A stretch of DNA of 61,089 bases from Verrucomicrobium sp. BvORR106 (GTDB lineage Bacteria > Verrucomicrobiota > Verrucomicrobiia > Verrucomicrobiales > Verrucomicrobiaceae): positions 1 through 61,089 of the forward strand of contig NZ_BATR01000052.1 in the NCBI RefSeq assembly GCF_000739655.1, given 5' to 3'. Under the pieces are notes generated by a model. That model searched no databases. It worked only from the letters and a program-made list of their open reading frames with translations, and had not been told where the DNA came from. Of this stretch, positions 1 to 8,604 are shown in pieces (position 1 is the first letter of the stretch; each line of letters opens with the position of its first letter). Made by a program: the position numbers and the translations under genes.

Positions 1-1
1 G

Positions 2-1042
2 AATTGCTTCACCGCCACCAAGGTGGACGTGCTCGTGAGCCCCCAGCCTCACTCACGCCCCCTGCCTGAGATCGAGCGGGTGGTGCGGGAGAGCACGCTG
101 AGCGACACGGTCAAACAGCAGGCCTTGCAGGTGATCCGCATCATCGCTGCCGAGGAGGCTCGCATTCACGGCATGCCGGTGGAGGAGGTGCATCTGCATG
201 AGGTAAGTGGTGAAGACGCGATCATTGACATCGTGGGCACCATCGCGGGCATCGAACTCCTGGGGATTGATCGCGTGCACTGCAGTCCGCTGCCCTTGGG
301 ACGTGGCTTCATTCAGGGGGCTCATGGATCCATTCCACTGCCCTCACCGGCGACGGTGGGCATCTTGAAAGGCGTGCCCATTGTGGGATCGCCCATTCAA
401 GCAGAACTGGTGACGCCTACGGGAGCGGCTCTGCTGAAACATCTGTCCTCGCGGTTTGGAGAGTTGCCCGCCATGCGTCTGGATGCGGTGGGCTATGGCG
501 CGGGCACATGGGATCTTACCATCCCCAATCTCTGCCGCGTGTTCATCGGCGAAGGCTCCGGTGATTTGAAGTTCGACACGGACACGGTCGCGGTGTTGGA
601 GACCAACATTGATGACCAGACGGCTGAGGAACATGGCCACATCATGGAGCGGCTGCTGGAAGCGGGAGCCCTGGATGTGACCATGACGCCCACGCACATG
701 AAGAAGAACCGCCCGGGCGTGATCTTGAACGTGATCGCGAAGCCGGAGGATCAGCCAGCCATGCGGGATTTGATTCTCACGGAGACGAGCTCGCTGGGCG
801 TACGTGAGCAGAACATGCAGCGCAGTACCCTGCCGCGCGACTGCATCCGGGTGAAGACCCAGTTTGGCGAGGCCATCGTCAAGGTCTCCCACCTGCCGGG
901 CGGAGCGCACAAGTATGCGCCGGAGTTCGAGGAATGTCGCATCCTGGCCCGCAAGGCAGGGGTGCCTCTGCGTGATGTGTATGTCGCGGCTGAGGCTGCG
1001 GCCCGGTCCGTGCATGAAGGAGCACATGGACACAAACACTGA
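2..1042 (+). CDS. larC: LarC-like nickel-pincer cofactor protein, 5' truncated by window edge
   Basis: This is the C-terminal part of a LarC (formerly DUF111) protein. In the known family LarC inserts nickel into the pincer cofactor of lactate racemase and related enzymes. The frame is open to the first base of the window, and the residues read before the first possible start (GTG at 23) continue into KVDVLVSP, so the true start lies upstream. Supporting motifs are HLHEVSGEDAIIDIVGT, the stretch around SPLPLGRGF, and LETNIDDQTAE followed by DVTMTPTHMKKNRPG. The tail is His-rich (EGAHGHKH), plausible for metal binding. It overlaps the next gene by 17 bases. Whether a racemase or LarB/LarE lies upstream cannot be seen. 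Confidence 0.9.
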   Translation, partial: NCFTATKVDVLVSPQPHSRPLPEIERVVRESTLSDTVKQQALQVIRIIAAEEARIHGMPVEEVHLHEVSGEDAIIDIVGTIAGIELLGIDRVHCSPLPLGRGFIQGAHGSIPLPSPATVGILKGVPIVGSPIQAELVTPTGAALLKHLSSRFGELPAMRLDAVGYGAGTWDLTIPNLCRVFIGEGSGDLKFDTDTVAVLETNIDDQTAEEHGHIMERLLEAGALDVTMTPTHMKKNRPGVILNVIAKPEDQPAMRDLILTETSSLGVREQNMQRSTLPRDCIRVKTQFGEAIVKVSHLPGGAHKYAPEFEECRILARKAGVPLRDVYVAAEAAARSVHEGAHGHKH

Positions 1043-2441
1043 CATGGGCACTCCCACTGAGTTGATTCCTGGTTTCGGTGTGCCTCTGGTCTCGGTAGAG
1101 CAGGGGGGCGCCAGCTATGCGGACGGGCCTGAAGTGGTGGCCATGACGCGACGGGCGCTGGAGGCGCTTGATCTGGCTCCGGACTTCATCCGGCCTGGCG
1201 AGAAGGTCGTGCTCAAACCCAACTGGGTGAAGGAGCATGACGAACGTCATCCCGGCCCGGATCAATGGGAGCATGTCGTGACTCATCCTTCGGTGATCGA
1301 AGGGGTCATCCGTTGGGTGGCACCGTTGTTGCGCGAGAGCGGCTCCATCATCATCTGCGATGCCCCTCAGACCGACTCCTCCTTCGCCACGCTGCGCAAA
1401 TACTGCCGCCTGGATGAGATGGTGGCTCGCTGCCAGCAGGATTTCCCGGGGGTAAAGATCGCCCTGCTTGACCTGCGGCCAGAAGAATGGCACGCGGTGG
1501 ACGGCGTGACCGTCAGCAAGACGGAGCTTCCTGGTGATCCTCTGGGCTCCACCCATGTGCGATTGAATGCGGACAGCGAGTTTGTCCGCTTTCACGGGCT
1601 CGGGAAGCTCTACGGAGCCTCCTACAACATGGCAGAGACCAATGAACGCCATCAGGAGGAGACGCACGAGTACATGCTCTGCCGCACGCCGATGGATGCG
1701 GACGTGCTCATCAACATCCCCAAGCTCAAGTGCCACAAGAAGGTGGGGCTCACTTGTGCGCTGAAAAACCTGGTGGGCATCAATGCCAACAAGAACTGGC
1801 TGCCGCACCATACCGAGGGCACGCCCGATCAAGGCGGCGACCAGTTCCCTGCAGCGACGGTGAAGGCGAAGCTGGAGCATTCGCTGATGGGCAAGATCAA
1901 GAAGGTGCTCTTTGGCAAACACCTCCTGAGCAAGCTTTTTGTCCCGTTGAAGAAAGTGGGACGTCTTATTTTCGGTGATACCCAGAAGGTGGTTCGATCC
2001 GGCAACTGGCATGGCAACGACACCTGCTGGCGCATGGTGGTGGACCTGAACAAATGCCTCTTTTATTTCGACGGCTCCGGCGCGCCTCGCACGAGCCCCC
2101 GTCGCTATCTCGCGGTAGTGGACGGCATCGTGGGCGGGGAGGGGAACGGGCCGATGGCTCCTGATCCCAAAGCCTGTGGCGTGATCGTGGCCGGGCAGAA
2201 TCCGCTGGCCGTGGATACCGTGTGCGCCGGGTTGATGGGCTTCGACTGGCAGAAGGTGCGCATGCTGGCCGGAGCGTTTGATGTGAATCGCAAGCCGGTT
2301 TCCGGATTCAAGTTCGATGACATCACCGTGCGGTCCAATGATCCTCGCTGGAGCCGCTCCCTGAACCGGTTCGAGGCGGCGGACACGTATCATTTCAAGC
2401 CGCACTTTGGCTGGGTGAACCATGTGGAGCGCAAGTCGTAG
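1026..2441 (+). CDS. DUF362 domain-containing protein
   Basis: About 471 residues of a DUF362-type protein. The family has no firmly established reaction; members are often found in surface-polysaccharide clusters, as here. Recognisable features are the opening GEKVVLKPNWV, the segment around IICDAPQTDSSF, ADVLINIPKLKCHKKVGLT followed by CALKNLVG, and the C-terminal AVVDGIVGGEGNGPM with NPLAVDTVCAGLMG. I see no ferredoxin-type cysteine cluster. The start is uncertain: ATG 1026 has AAGGAG just upstream (3-base spacing) and overlaps larC by 17 bases, while ATG 1044 sits directly after the larC stop. It is followed after 17 bases by the CapK-like gene, which suggests one transcript. Confidence 0.8.
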   Translation: MDTNTDMGTPTELIPGFGVPLVSVEQGGASYADGPEVVAMTRRALEALDLAPDFIRPGEKVVLKPNWVKEHDERHPGPDQWEHVVTHPSVIEGVIRWVAPLLRESGSIIICDAPQTDSSFATLRKYCRLDEMVARCQQDFPGVKIALLDLRPEEWHAVDGVTVSKTELPGDPLGSTHVRLNADSEFVRFHGLGKLYGASYNMAETNERHQEETHEYMLCRTPMDADVLINIPKLKCHKKVGLTCALKNLVGINANKNWLPHHTEGTPDQGGDQFPAATVKAKLEHSLMGKIKKVLFGKHLLSKLFVPLKKVGRLIFGDTQKVVRSGNWHGNDTCWRMVVDLNKCLFYFDGSGAPRTSPRRYLAVVDGIVGGEGNGPMAPDPKACGVIVAGQNPLAVDTVCAGLMGFDWQKVRMLAGAFDVNRKPVSGFKFDDITVRSNDPRWSRSLNRFEAADTYHFKPHFGWVNHVERKS

Positions 2442-2458
2442 CGTTCCAGATTGATTTC

Positions 2459-3865
2459 ATGTCCCTGGAAGACAAGCTCTATCCACTTCTGCGGGTGTAC
2501 GAGGCGGCCCCCCAACCGGTGAAGTCGCTGGTGGGACGGGCCTACCGGGCCATTCCGGCGCGCCTGCGTCACGGCAAGGAGTATGAGCGCTTCCAGCGCG
2601 AGGCTGCGGCGTCCGAAAGCTGGTCGCCTGAGGAGATCGCGACGTACCAGTTGAAGGAGCTGCGGGAGACGTTGCTCGCGGCTGGTGAGTCGTCCTTCTA
2701 TCGGGAGCGATTCCAGGCAGTTGGCGTGGATCCTCGCGAGCTGGAATCGCTGGAGCAGTTGAAGGACTATCCGCTGCTCACCAAACAGGATTTGATTGCG
2801 AGCCGCGAGGAGATGGCAAACCCACGTTATGGTGCGGCGGACCGCCTCCACATCACTACAGGCGGCAGCAGCGGCGTGCCGGTCGGTTTCTACCTGCAAA
2901 AGGGAGTCAGCCGGCCCAAGGAGCAGGCCTATCTGGAGGCGCAATGGTCACGGCGCGGCTACCGGGTGGGCGACAAGGTGGCAGTGGTGCGGGGGATGGT
3001 GACCTCATCCAAGGCTCGTGGCGGCATCAGCTACTATGACGCCACGCGGAACTGGCTGGTACTTTCATCGTACCATCTTACCCCGGAGCGCATGGATGAG
3101 TATGTGACAGCCCTGAACCGGTTTCAGCCGCGCCATCTTCACATGTATCCTTCGGCCGCGCTGATCCTGGCGAGGTTGCTGGAGCAGAAAGGGCTGCAGC
3201 TTGCATTCAAGCCGGTGTCGCTGCTCTGTGGTTCTGAAAAGCTGACGCTGGAAACGCAGCAGTATCTGGAACGGGTGTTTGGTGCTCCGGTGTTCCATTG
3301 GTATGGGCACAGTGAGCGGGCGGTGCTGGCGGGCCAGGGGCGGCAGTCCAACCTGCTGCATTTCTGGCCGGGCTACGGCTACGTGGAATTCGGAGCGCCC
3401 ACTGAAGAAGGATTTCAGGAGGTCATTGGCACCACGTTCCACAACCACGTGATGCCCTTGGTGCGCTATCGCACCGGTGACTACGTGAAGCTGGCGCCCC
3501 AAGGTGCAGGCGAGTGGCCGTGGCCCGCCGTGGAAGCCGTGGCTGGCCGGGAGTATGAGTTTCTCGTCAGTGCCACGGGCCGACAGATTTCATTGACCGC
3601 CATCAACATGCACGACCGGATCTTCGACGGCCTGTGCGCCGTGCAGTTTTATCAGGCAGAACCCGGGAAGGTGGAGCTACGGTATCAAGCCGGCCCGGGG
3701 TGGGGCGGTGCGACTCAAGGCATCCAGGATGGTCTTTTGCGGAAGTTAGGAGATGATTTTGATCTGGCTCTGCGGGAAGTGAAGGAAGTGGAAAAGACCA
3801 CCGCGGGAAAGCACAAGTGGCTGGTGAAGGGGGAGGGGCTGGGAAAATTAGGAATTAGGAATTAG
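2459..3865 (+). CDS. CapK/PaaK-like AMP-forming adenylate enzyme
   Basis: 468 residues resembling the phenylacetate-CoA ligase/CapK branch of adenylate-forming enzymes, a group common in capsule and exopolysaccharide loci and mostly without a proven substrate. The phosphate-binding loop is visible as LHITTGGSSGVPVGFY (about residues 130-145). The adenine-side motif WYGHSERAVLAGQ and the RYRTGDYVKL motif follow, and the C-terminal region ends near residue 460. No Shine-Dalgarno sequence precedes the ATG. The last codons (GKLGIRN) and the TAG stop are supplied by a tandem AATTAGG repeat, so the tail is not a conserved end. The neighbours suggest that it works on the same polysaccharide or a precursor. 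Confidence 0.8.
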   Translation: MSLEDKLYPLLRVYEAAPQPVKSLVGRAYRAIPARLRHGKEYERFQREAAASESWSPEEIATYQLKELRETLLAAGESSFYRERFQAVGVDPRELESLEQLKDYPLLTKQDLIASREEMANPRYGAADRLHITTGGSSGVPVGFYLQKGVSRPKEQAYLEAQWSRRGYRVGDKVAVVRGMVTSSKARGGISYYDATRNWLVLSSYHLTPERMDEYVTALNRFQPRHLHMYPSAALILARLLEQKGLQLAFKPVSLLCGSEKLTLETQQYLERVFGAPVFHWYGHSERAVLAGQGRQSNLLHFWPGYGYVEFGAPTEEGFQEVIGTTFHNHVMPLVRYRTGDYVKLAPQGAGEWPWPAVEAVAGREYEFLVSATGRQISLTAINMHDRIFDGLCAVQFYQAEPGKVELRYQAGPGWGGATQGIQDGLLRKLGDDFDLALREVKEVEKTTAGKHKWLVKGEGLGKLGIRN

Positions 3866-3944
3866 GAATTAGGAATTAGGAATGCGGGAATGCGGGAATG
3901 CGGGAATGCGGGAATGCGGGAATGCGGGAATGCGGGAATGCGGG
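3846..3944. repeat. Two adjoining tandem arrays, 5 x AATTAGG and 8 x AATGCGGG
   Basis: Five exact 7-base units AATTAGG run from 3846 to 3880, followed without a gap by eight exact 8-base units AATGCGGG from 3881 to 3944. The stop codon of the CapK-like gene is inside the third 7-base unit. Because 7 is not a multiple of 3, every frame through the array meets TAG within a few units, so copy-number change would alter only the last few residues. Confidence 0.97.
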
Positions 3945-3967
3945 AATGTTACGCTGTGTTTTGCCTT

Positions 3968-4383
3968 GAACCCGGAGGGTTCGCCATGAATAGCCATGGG
4001 TCGGCCGAGCATAGCGAGGACTACCCATGGTAGAGGTAGAGCAACTTGAACCGCGGAGCGGTTCGCCCATCGCAGCCAACCACCCCTGATGTCCATCTAC
4101 ACCCAGATCTTGTGCCACGTGGTGTTCCCGACCAAGGACCGGGAACGGGTTCTCGCCAAAACCGTCGGACACGGCGCAGCGGCCTCAGGGATGAAATGGA
4201 ACGGTATCGGTGCATGTTCGTTTGGCCTTGATGCGAAAGTCAATGAAATGAGGACGTCACCCCAGGGGACGGTGTGCGCGATGGGCGAACCGCTCCGCGG
4301 TTCAATGCTCGCTACGCCAACCATAGGTAGTCCTCGTTTCACTCGGCCGACCTATGGCTATTCATGGTGAACCCTCCGGGTTC
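3968..4383. mobile_element. MITE-like REP/RAYT element with 105-base inverted arms
   Basis: Left arm 3968-4073 and right arm 4279-4383 are inverted copies of about 105 bases with scattered mismatches. Each arm carries two short hairpins with a GGA (or TCC) triloop: GAACCC-GGA-GGGTTC at the outer end and GAACCGC-GGA-GCGGTTC at the inner end. Between the arms is the start of an IS200-like/REP-associated tyrosine transposase reading frame, with the rest missing. This is the layout expected of a non-autonomous deletion derivative mobilised in trans. A similar single arm lies at 49983-50088. Confidence 0.8.
4089..4160 (+). pseudogene. N-terminal remnant of a REP-associated tyrosine (Y1) transposase
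   Basis: The frame opens with MSIYTQILCHVVFPTKDRER, which resembles the start of RAYT/IS200-like transposases (typically YTQILYHIVFSTKDR). After about 24 residues the resemblance stops. The HUH motif and catalytic tyrosine are absent, and the frame runs into the right arm of the element, so the product cannot be an active transposase. Confidence 0.72.
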
Positions 4384-4488
4384 GAGTTTCGCGGTGCCAT
4401 ATAGGTTGACGCTAGCCAAATGATTTCTGCCGAGTTGAACTGAGCTGACTTGATATAGTCTCTGTCCCGTCCTCACCCTCTCCGCCCC

Positions 4489-4527
4489 AATCCTGTTAAT
4501 CTTTTAAAATCTTGTTAATCCTGTCTG
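4489..4527. repeat. Short TTAATC/CTTGTTAATC repeat tract
   Basis: Imperfect units of TGTTAATC occur in the AT-richer spacer before the oxidoreductase gene (CCTGTTAATC at 4492, CTTGTTAATCC at 4511). The rest of 4384-4564 holds no gene I can support. Similar TTAATCCTGT strings are, from memory, dispersed in related phyla; this is not verified here. Confidence 0.45.
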
Positions 4528-4564
4528 AAATACCGTCCACTACCCCCTCCACTTTCTCCCTACC

Positions 4565-6730
4565 TTGAAACAACTCGCACAATACCAGGACGGTCGGCTT
4601 GAACTGCAAGAGGTGCCGACACCGACTCCACCGCCCGGGGGCATCCTGGTGAGGGTCACGCATTCGGTGATCAGCCCGGGCACGGAAAAGATGAAGGTGG
4701 AGCAGGCGCGCATGTCGCTCCTGCAAAAGGCGAAGGCGCGGCCGGACCAGGTGAAGAAGGTGCTGGACACGGCCCGCACGCTGGGCTGGAAGGCGGCGAT
4801 GGAGAAGGTGAAGAACCGGCTCGAATCGCCTTCACCTCTCGGCTACAGCGCGGCCGGGGAAGTCATTGCGGTGGACGAAGGCAACGCGAGGTTTCGTGTG
4901 GGAGATCGTGTGGCTTGTGGCGGCGCAGAGTGTGCGTTTCACGCCGAACTGGTGGCGGTGCCAGATCTGCTGGCGGCCCCAGTGCCGGATGGCGTTGCGG
5001 GCTGGCAGGCGGCCTACACAACACTGACCTCCATCTCCCTGCAGGCGGTTCGCCAAGCGGACGTGAAATTGGGGGATAGGGTGCTGGTCATGGGGCAGGG
5101 GTTGGTGGGGCAACTGGCCACCTCTCTCCTCGCTGCGAGCGGCGCGCGCGTCATGGGCGTGGACTTTGTGTCGTCACGTCTGGAGGTGGCCCGGCAGATG
5201 GGGGCCGAGCGAGTGGCGCATCCCGGTCAGACGAAGGTCGAAGATGCCGTGCGCGAGTGGACAGAAGGACTGGGTGTGGATGCGGTGCTGCTGTGCGTGG
5301 GGGGCAAGTCTCCGGCTCCGGCAGAGCAGGCTATCACCTGTCTGCGGGATCGTGGTACGATGGTGATCGTCGGCATCTATGACGCCACGCTGGAGTGGAA
5401 GACCGCGTACATGAAGGACATCCAGGTGCGCTACTCCCGCAGCTATGGCCCAGGGCGCTATGATCCCCAGTATGAATGGGGCGGGCGGGACTACCCGGTG
5501 GGTTATGTGCGGTGGACCGAGAACCGCAACTTCGAGGCGGCGCTGCACTTGATGAAGTCCGGCGGATTGAATCTTGCTCCGGTGACGACCCGTCGGGCCG
5601 CCTTTCATGATGCCGTCTCGGTGTACAATGATCTGATGGCTTCAGACAACGCGGACATTGGCGTGGTTCTGGAGTACGCATCATCTTCCTCGGGATCGGG
5701 CGAGATCGTGCCAACGATCAACACCCGCCCGGCACCGGAGGTTCGAGGAGAGAAGAGACTGACGGGGTCCGTGCCCGCGCTTCACGTCATTGGGGCGGGC
5801 AACTTTGCCCGCACCATGCTGCTGCCACATCTGAAAGGGCGGGTGCCCTTCGGAACCATCGTCAATCAGACCAGCCTGAGTGCCCGGCATGTAAAGGAGA
5901 AGTTCGGCTTTGCCGAGGCGGCGACGGATGCCGCATCCGTGCTGGCCGCCTCACCGCAGAACGCGGGGGTTGTCATTGCCACCCGACACCATCTGCACGC
6001 GCCTCTGGTGCTCCAGGCGCTGGCGAAGCAGGCACACGTCTTCGTGGAGAAGCCGTTGTGTCTCACGCGTCAGGAACTCACGGAGATCGATGCGGCCATG
6101 GCCTCTTCCTCCGGCAGTGTGCTGGTGGGTTTTAATCGTCGTTTTGCCCCGGCGACGGCGGAAGTGAAAAAGGCTCTCTCTGGCATTCCTGGACCGAAGA
6201 CGCTGGCCTTTCACGTCTTCGCGGGCAAGCTGGCTCCGGATCATTGGTACGCGAACTTGGATGAAAGCGGCGGGCGGGTGCTGGGGGAGGCGTGCCATTT
6301 CTTTGACTTTGCGTGCCATCTGCTGGGACGTCCCATTCAGGTCTCGGCGCAGACGGTGTGGCCGGTACGAGGAAGTCACAGTTTCCCGGACTCTGTCACA
6401 GCGCAGATCGCCTTCGAGGACGGCTCCTGTGCCCAGATCATCTACACGGCGGAAGGCGACTACGCGTTCCCCAAGGAGACGTTCCGCGTCTTTGCCTCGG
6501 GTCTGGTGGCGGAGTGTGAGAACTTCCAAAAGCTGACGCTGTACAAGGGCCGCAAGGCGGTGACACACAAGTATGGCTCCAAGGGGCACGCTGAAGAGAT
6601 GCAACAGTGGGCGGCCTTCCTGAGCGGCGGCGGACCGCATCCGCTGCCGTATGCGGACGCCCGTCAGAGCATGTTGCTGACCTTTGGCGTGCTGGAGAGC
6701 CTCCAGCAGAATGCTCCGGTCAAGCTGTAG
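4565..6730 (+). CDS. Two-domain oxidoreductase: MDR dehydrogenase fused to Gfo/Idh/MocA
   Basis: 721 residues with two NAD(P)-dependent modules. Residues 1-350 form a medium-chain (zinc-type alcohol) dehydrogenase with GYSAAGEV, the VGDRVACGG loop and the dinucleotide site VLVMGQGLVGQLA. Residues about 390-720 form a Gfo/Idh/MocA oxidoreductase with LHVIGAGNFA, the catalytic-domain hallmark VEKPLCLT and the GEACHFFDFACHLLG segment. This fusion recurs in bacterial polysaccharide clusters, where it probably oxidises or epimerises a sugar nucleotide; the substrate is unknown. The start is TTG at 4565: the residues after it match the usual family N-terminus and no upstream ATG is available. There is no Shine-Dalgarno sequence. 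The next gene starts 15 bases after the stop. Confidence 0.87.
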   Translation: MKQLAQYQDGRLELQEVPTPTPPPGGILVRVTHSVISPGTEKMKVEQARMSLLQKAKARPDQVKKVLDTARTLGWKAAMEKVKNRLESPSPLGYSAAGEVIAVDEGNARFRVGDRVACGGAECAFHAELVAVPDLLAAPVPDGVAGWQAAYTTLTSISLQAVRQADVKLGDRVLVMGQGLVGQLATSLLAASGARVMGVDFVSSRLEVARQMGAERVAHPGQTKVEDAVREWTEGLGVDAVLLCVGGKSPAPAEQAITCLRDRGTMVIVGIYDATLEWKTAYMKDIQVRYSRSYGPGRYDPQYEWGGRDYPVGYVRWTENRNFEAALHLMKSGGLNLAPVTTRRAAFHDAVSVYNDLMASDNADIGVVLEYASSSSGSGEIVPTINTRPAPEVRGEKRLTGSVPALHVIGAGNFARTMLLPHLKGRVPFGTIVNQTSLSARHVKEKFGFAEAATDAASVLAASPQNAGVVIATRHHLHAPLVLQALAKQAHVFVEKPLCLTRQELTEIDAAMASSSGSVLVGFNRRFAPATAEVKKALSGIPGPKTLAFHVFAGKLAPDHWYANLDESGGRVLGEACHFFDFACHLLGRPIQVSAQTVWPVRGSHSFPDSVTAQIAFEDGSCAQIIYTAEGDYAFPKETFRVFASGLVAECENFQKLTLYKGRKAVTHKYGSKGHAEEMQQWAAFLSGGGPHPLPYADARQSMLLTFGVLESLQQNAPVKL

Positions 6731-6745
6731 GTCTGGTTTCAAATC

Positions 6746-8569
6746 ATGTCGATAGGATGGTATCTGCATCGCCTCCGGGCGATGAGCGCCCCGGAGCTTT
6801 GGCACCGAGTGACGGAGCGCTGGAAACACCGGTCGGATGCGGGCTTCGCGGAGCGTGTTCGCCCGGTGAAAACAGGCGCACGCGCGCCGGGTGTTCCTCA
6901 TTTGCCAGAGGCCACCCAGGCTCCGGCATCGCTGAAACAACGGCTTGCTGAAGATGCCGCTGGTCTTCAGGCAGGCCGATGGCATCTCTTTGGCTGGCGG
7001 GAGGTGCAACTGGCCTGTCCGCCTTCATGGCATCGCGATCCCCTGGGCGAACATGTGACGTCCAAGGACAGGCTGGCGCATCGATTGAATCACCGATCGT
7101 TGCCCGCGGGGGTGGATGTGCGCACCCTGTGGGAGATCAGCCGGTGGTCCGAAATGGTGCGTCTGGCCATGCACGGCTGGCTGAACCAAGATGCTGCGGC
7201 CATCTCGACTGCCCGGGATTGGCTGGAGGACTGGGTTCAGGAAAATCCGGCAGGCTATGGCATTCACTGGACGAGCCCGCTTGAGGTGGGGTTACGGCTC
7301 ATCAACTTCACGTGGTTCGATGCTCTGGTTGAGGCCACGGGAGACGCGACCCTCCAGGAGCGGCAATCCCGTCTGACCCAGCTGGTGGTGGTGCCCCACG
7401 CCCTCTGGGTGTGGCGATACTTGTCCTTTGGCTCCTCTGCCAACAATCACCTGCTGGGGGAGCTGGCGGGGCTGTTGCATGCGGTGAAACGCTGGCCGGT
7501 GCTGGAGACGGTGGTCTGCCCGGCCGGACGGTTGTGGTCCGAGGTGGAGCGTTGTGTCCTCGAACAGTTCGCGCCGGACGGGGGCAATCGTGAGCAGGCG
7601 CTGCACTACCACCTCTTTGCCTGGGAGATGGCGTGGCACTGTGCCCGCCTCATGAAAGTGGAGCGTGGTGAGGCCTGGCAGCGTTTGTTGCGGGCGGCGA
7701 CATTCTTTACCCATGCCGTGCAAGCCACCGAGCCCTGGCACTATGGCGACTCCGACGACGCCGAGGTGGTGCCGCTTTGCCTGGACCGACATCTGGCGGA
7801 GGGGGAGTGGCAGGCCTGGCTGATGGGTCGGACGTCTGGGGAATCCCTGCGCTTCTGGTTGGGAACTCCGCCGAAGGCCGCCATGGCGACCTCCGGCTGG
7901 TGGGTGGCACCCGACAGCGGGATGGCGGTCTATGAAAATCACGGGTGGAAGCTCCGGGTGGATGCCTCGCCGCTCGGATACGGGGCCATGGCCGCCCACG
8001 GGCATGGGGACGCGCTGCATCTCTCGGTATGGGATGGTGATCTCGCGTTGCTCATTGATCCGGGGACCGGCGGCTACTACGGGATGAAAGAGCAGCGCAA
8101 TGCCCTGGCCGCCTGGGAGGCTCACAATGGCCCCCAACCAACGGACGGCTTCCAAACCCCGCGTCGCCTTGGCACCTTTCTGCTTCTGGACCATCATGGG
8201 GTGCCCCGGTTGGAGGATGAAGGCGGCAGGTTGACCGCCAGTCTCCAGCACGAGGGCAGGGACTGGAAACGGTCTGTGACCCTGGTCGGGGATGACCAGA
8301 TCACCATTGAAGACACCGTGACGGGAGGGGCCGCCTTTGACCTGCGCACCCGCTGGCACTTTGCTCCTGAGGTGGAGGTGACTCCGGCCGGTCAGGCGGA
8401 GTTCCTGTTGCAACGGAATGGCAGGCGCTGGCGGGTTGTGTTCGAGAATGCCACCTCCTGCGCCTTGATGACCGGACTGGCCTCCCGTCGTTATGGCAGC
8501 TTTGAGGACTGCCCTGTGATTGAGGTGGTCGGAGAATTGAACGTAAAAAGTGTTTGGACGCGGGAGTGA
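6746..8569 (+). CDS. Heparinase II/III family protein (polysaccharide lyase-like)
   Basis: 607 residues. The N-terminal half is an alpha/alpha-toroid of the Hepar_II_III_N type (DVRTLWEISRW, WEMAWHCARLM, SSANNHLLGELAGL). The C-terminal half is the heparinase II/III beta-domain with GYGAMAAHGHGDALHLSVW and LLIDPGTGGYYG. Family members cleave uronic-acid glycosidic bonds by beta-elimination, and homologues inside exopolysaccharide clusters often trim or clear the polymer. I see no signal peptide (MSIGWYLHRLRAMSAPEL), which is usual for cluster-embedded members but leaves the site of action open. The downstream GDP-mannose dehydrogenase-like gene fits a uronate-containing substrate. Confidence 0.83.
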   Translation: MSIGWYLHRLRAMSAPELWHRVTERWKHRSDAGFAERVRPVKTGARAPGVPHLPEATQAPASLKQRLAEDAAGLQAGRWHLFGWREVQLACPPSWHRDPLGEHVTSKDRLAHRLNHRSLPAGVDVRTLWEISRWSEMVRLAMHGWLNQDAAAISTARDWLEDWVQENPAGYGIHWTSPLEVGLRLINFTWFDALVEATGDATLQERQSRLTQLVVVPHALWVWRYLSFGSSANNHLLGELAGLLHAVKRWPVLETVVCPAGRLWSEVERCVLEQFAPDGGNREQALHYHLFAWEMAWHCARLMKVERGEAWQRLLRAATFFTHAVQATEPWHYGDSDDAEVVPLCLDRHLAEGEWQAWLMGRTSGESLRFWLGTPPKAAMATSGWWVAPDSGMAVYENHGWKLRVDASPLGYGAMAAHGHGDALHLSVWDGDLALLIDPGTGGYYGMKEQRNALAAWEAHNGPQPTDGFQTPRRLGTFLLLDHHGVPRLEDEGGRLTASLQHEGRDWKRSVTLVGDDQITIEDTVTGGAAFDLRTRWHFAPEVEVTPAGQAEFLLQRNGRRWRVVFENATSCALMTGLASRRYGSFEDCPVIEVVGELNVKSVWTRE

Positions 8570-8604
8570 TCTCGTGATGGTGGGCGCGAGCACTTCACAG
8601 CACT

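Noticed and set aside
879-2423. Long minus-strand open frame of about 514 codons
   Set aside because: It lies antisense to the DUF362 gene and its product is Arg/His/Leu/Pro-rich without family resemblance, as expected for a GC-rich shadow frame.
3846-3944. Phase-variation switch for the CapK-like gene
   Set aside because: The 7-base unit contains TAG and cycles through all frames, so unit gain or loss alters only a few terminal residues and cannot switch the gene off.
4089-4370. An intact transposase gene
   Set aside because: Only the first ~24 residues resemble the family; the HUH motif and catalytic tyrosine are missing, so it is recorded as a remnant.
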